From contig JAATEU010000192.1 in assembly GCA_015655565.1 (NCBI GenBank), positions 1 to 5,371 on the forward strand: a DNA stretch of 5,371 nucleotides, in the 5' to 3' direction. How positions within the stretch are numbered: position 1 is the stretch's first letter; every line of letters starts with the position of its first letter. Source of the DNA: Clostridiales bacterium (lineage in GTDB: Bacteria > Bacillota > Clostridia > Lachnospirales > Lachnospiraceae). The notes below the pieces were generated by a model. It searched no databases. It saw nothing but the letters and a program-made list of their open reading frames with translations, and had not been told where the DNA came from. This document shows, in pieces, positions 4,841 to 5,371 of the stretch. The translations under genes were made by a program, and so were the position numbers.

Positions 4841-5131
4841 TTATTGCTGATTTTGAAAGTTTTTTCTTTTTTCTTGCAAGACAATTCTTTGAATACTTTT
4901 TTCTGATAAGAAATACTGTTTGGCAAGATGAGCTATTTTTAATCCATTCTTATATTCTGTATATATTTCCATATTTCGTTTTTGAATCAGGCTTTTCGTA
5001 CCGGTGGTTTCTCCCCAGCTTTTACGTTTGTTATTTTTTCTGGGAATATACAGATATCCACCATCAATATAATCTTGAATCGATTCTAATAGTTCTTGCG
5101 GTAAAACATATTCAGCCTTAATATAACTCAT
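4841..5131 (-). CDS. CD3324-family helix-turn-helix protein
   Basis: The product has 96 residues. It begins MSYIKAEYVLPQELLESIQD, followed by DGGYLYIPRK and KSWGETTGTK, the sequence signature I associate with the CD3324 family of clostridia and bacilli. Residues 64-84 (LKIAHLAKQYFLSEKSIQRIV) form a helix-turn-helix like those of Mor-type or sigma-like DNA-binding proteins. A DNA-binding regulator is therefore likely, target unknown. The start is secure: AAGGAGG at 5144-5138 lies six bases before the ATG. The tail is basic (KRKNFQNQQ). The gene has its own strong terminator and a complex upstream region with a 12-bp inverted repeat, a mini-ORF and a promoter with a T14 spacer. It looks like an independently controlled single gene. 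Confidence 0.85.
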   Translation of the reverse strand: MSYIKAEYVLPQELLESIQDYIDGGYLYIPRKNNKRKSWGETTGTKSLIQKRNMEIYTEYKNGLKIAHLAKQYFLSEKSIQRIVLQEKRKNFQNQQ

Positions 5132-5164
5132 TGTGCTCCTCCTTGAATATTAATACAAAGATTG

Positions 5165-5211
5165 AGCAAAGGCTATCTGGTTCTTTATTTTAATGTGCAA
5201 TAGCCTTTGCT
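5165..5211. repeat. Perfect 12-bp inverted repeat upstream of the CD3324-family gene
   Basis: AGCAAAGGCTAT (5165-5176) and ATAGCCTTTGCT (5200-5211) are perfect inverted copies around a 23-base centre. In a - strand transcript they would form a stable stem ending 20 bases before the ribosome binding site. No T-run follows, so it is not a plain terminator. It may be an RNA switch element, a stabilising hairpin or an operator with widely spaced half-sites. Confidence 0.75.
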
Positions 5212-5236
5212 ATCCACAAATATAATTTTTTCTCAT
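5210..5236 (-). other. Mini-ORF of 8 codons (possible leader peptide)
   Basis: On the - strand AAAGGGG (5250-5244) precedes an ATG (5236-5234) by seven bases. The frame reads MRKNYICG and ends with TAG at 5212-5210, so its stop overlaps the first arm of the 12-bp inverted repeat. This geometry is like leader-peptide attenuators, where a ribosome on the mini-ORF affects folding of the next hairpin. It could also be chance. Confidence 0.35.
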
Positions 5237-5284
5237 AATTAATCCCCTTTCAATTTTTGGGCTTTTTAACTGGATACTTTTATA

Positions 5285-5313
5285 ATCATACAAAAAAAAA
5301 AAAAATTAAGCAA
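5285..5313 (-). promoter_or_regulatory. Promoter with a T14 run in its spacer
   Basis: On the - strand TTGCTT (5313-5308) and TATGAT (5290-5285) are separated by exactly 17 bases: AA, then 14 T, then G. The -10 matches in five of six positions, the -35 in three of six. It predicts a start near 5278, upstream of the mini-ORF and the CD3324-family gene. A homopolymer in the spacer can change length by slippage and so alter promoter strength. Confidence 0.45.
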
Positions 5314-5371
5314 TCAATCACTAAAATACAAGATAAGCAAGTAAAATTATTTTAATCATTTATCTGCTTAC

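Noticed and set aside
5314..5371. Inverted TAAGCA/TGCTTA and TAAAAT/ATTTTA at the right edge as a terminator of a gene beyond the window
   Set aside because: The stem is weak and interrupted, and the T14 run that would serve as tail is better explained as a promoter spacer. The window ends too soon to judge.
1..5371. CRISPR array, tRNA, rRNA, insertion sequence or prophage
   Set aside because: No regularly spaced repeats, tRNA arms, transposase motifs, terminal inverted repeats with target duplications, or phage genes were seen.

Overview
The window looks like a low-GC Firmicutes chromosome, most likely a clostridium of the Lachnospiraceae type. The basis is an AT-rich sequence, strong AGGAGG-type ribosome binding sites, a clpC tail followed by radA, and typical clostridial small proteins (a CD3324-family protein and a DUF1062 protein). 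I could not run any search, so the family names rest on recognising motifs.

Left part, + strand (1-3170). The window opens in the last 53 codons of clpC. A 289-base gap follows. It holds an extended -10 promoter and a well-folded RNA leader with three hairpins, ahead of a 138-residue cytoplasmic protein of unknown function. A terminator-like hairpin separates that gene from radA, whose true start is the ATG at 956. A short soluble chemoreceptor-like protein follows 56 bases after radA with no terminator between them. A hairpin at 3139-3168 closes the unit.

Middle (3149-3768). A 53-residue protein, easily missed, lies on the - strand facing the chemoreceptor gene. Its last codons form one arm of the shared, probably bidirectional terminator. 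Behind it is about 450 bases of AT-rich DNA with no convincing gene. That stretch holds a promoter with an inverted repeat around it, a possible small RNA on the - strand, and a perfect 14-base palindrome.

Right part, - strand (3769-5371). A DUF1062 protein (four-cysteine zinc ribbon plus S4-like RNA-binding segment) and a CD3324-family helix-turn-helix protein are both read leftward. Between them lie a strong terminator, an extended -10 promoter, an 18-pair stem-loop whose G-U pairs favour the + strand, and a mini-ORF with a ribosome binding site. Upstream of the CD3324-family gene there is a promoter whose 17-base spacer contains a run of 14 T, then an 8-codon mini-ORF, then a perfect 12-bp inverted repeat. 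This looks like layered control: a possibly slippage-prone promoter plus a leader-peptide or hairpin device. It is the most interesting architecture in the window, but it is inferred from sequence alone.

How the genes fit together: ClpC (protein quality control) and RadA (recombination and DNA repair) are a known stress-linked neighbourhood in Firmicutes. The chemoreceptor-like protein sits where disA often follows radA. The right half appears to be a separate group of small, individually regulated genes. I saw no insertion sequence, tRNA, rRNA or CRISPR array.
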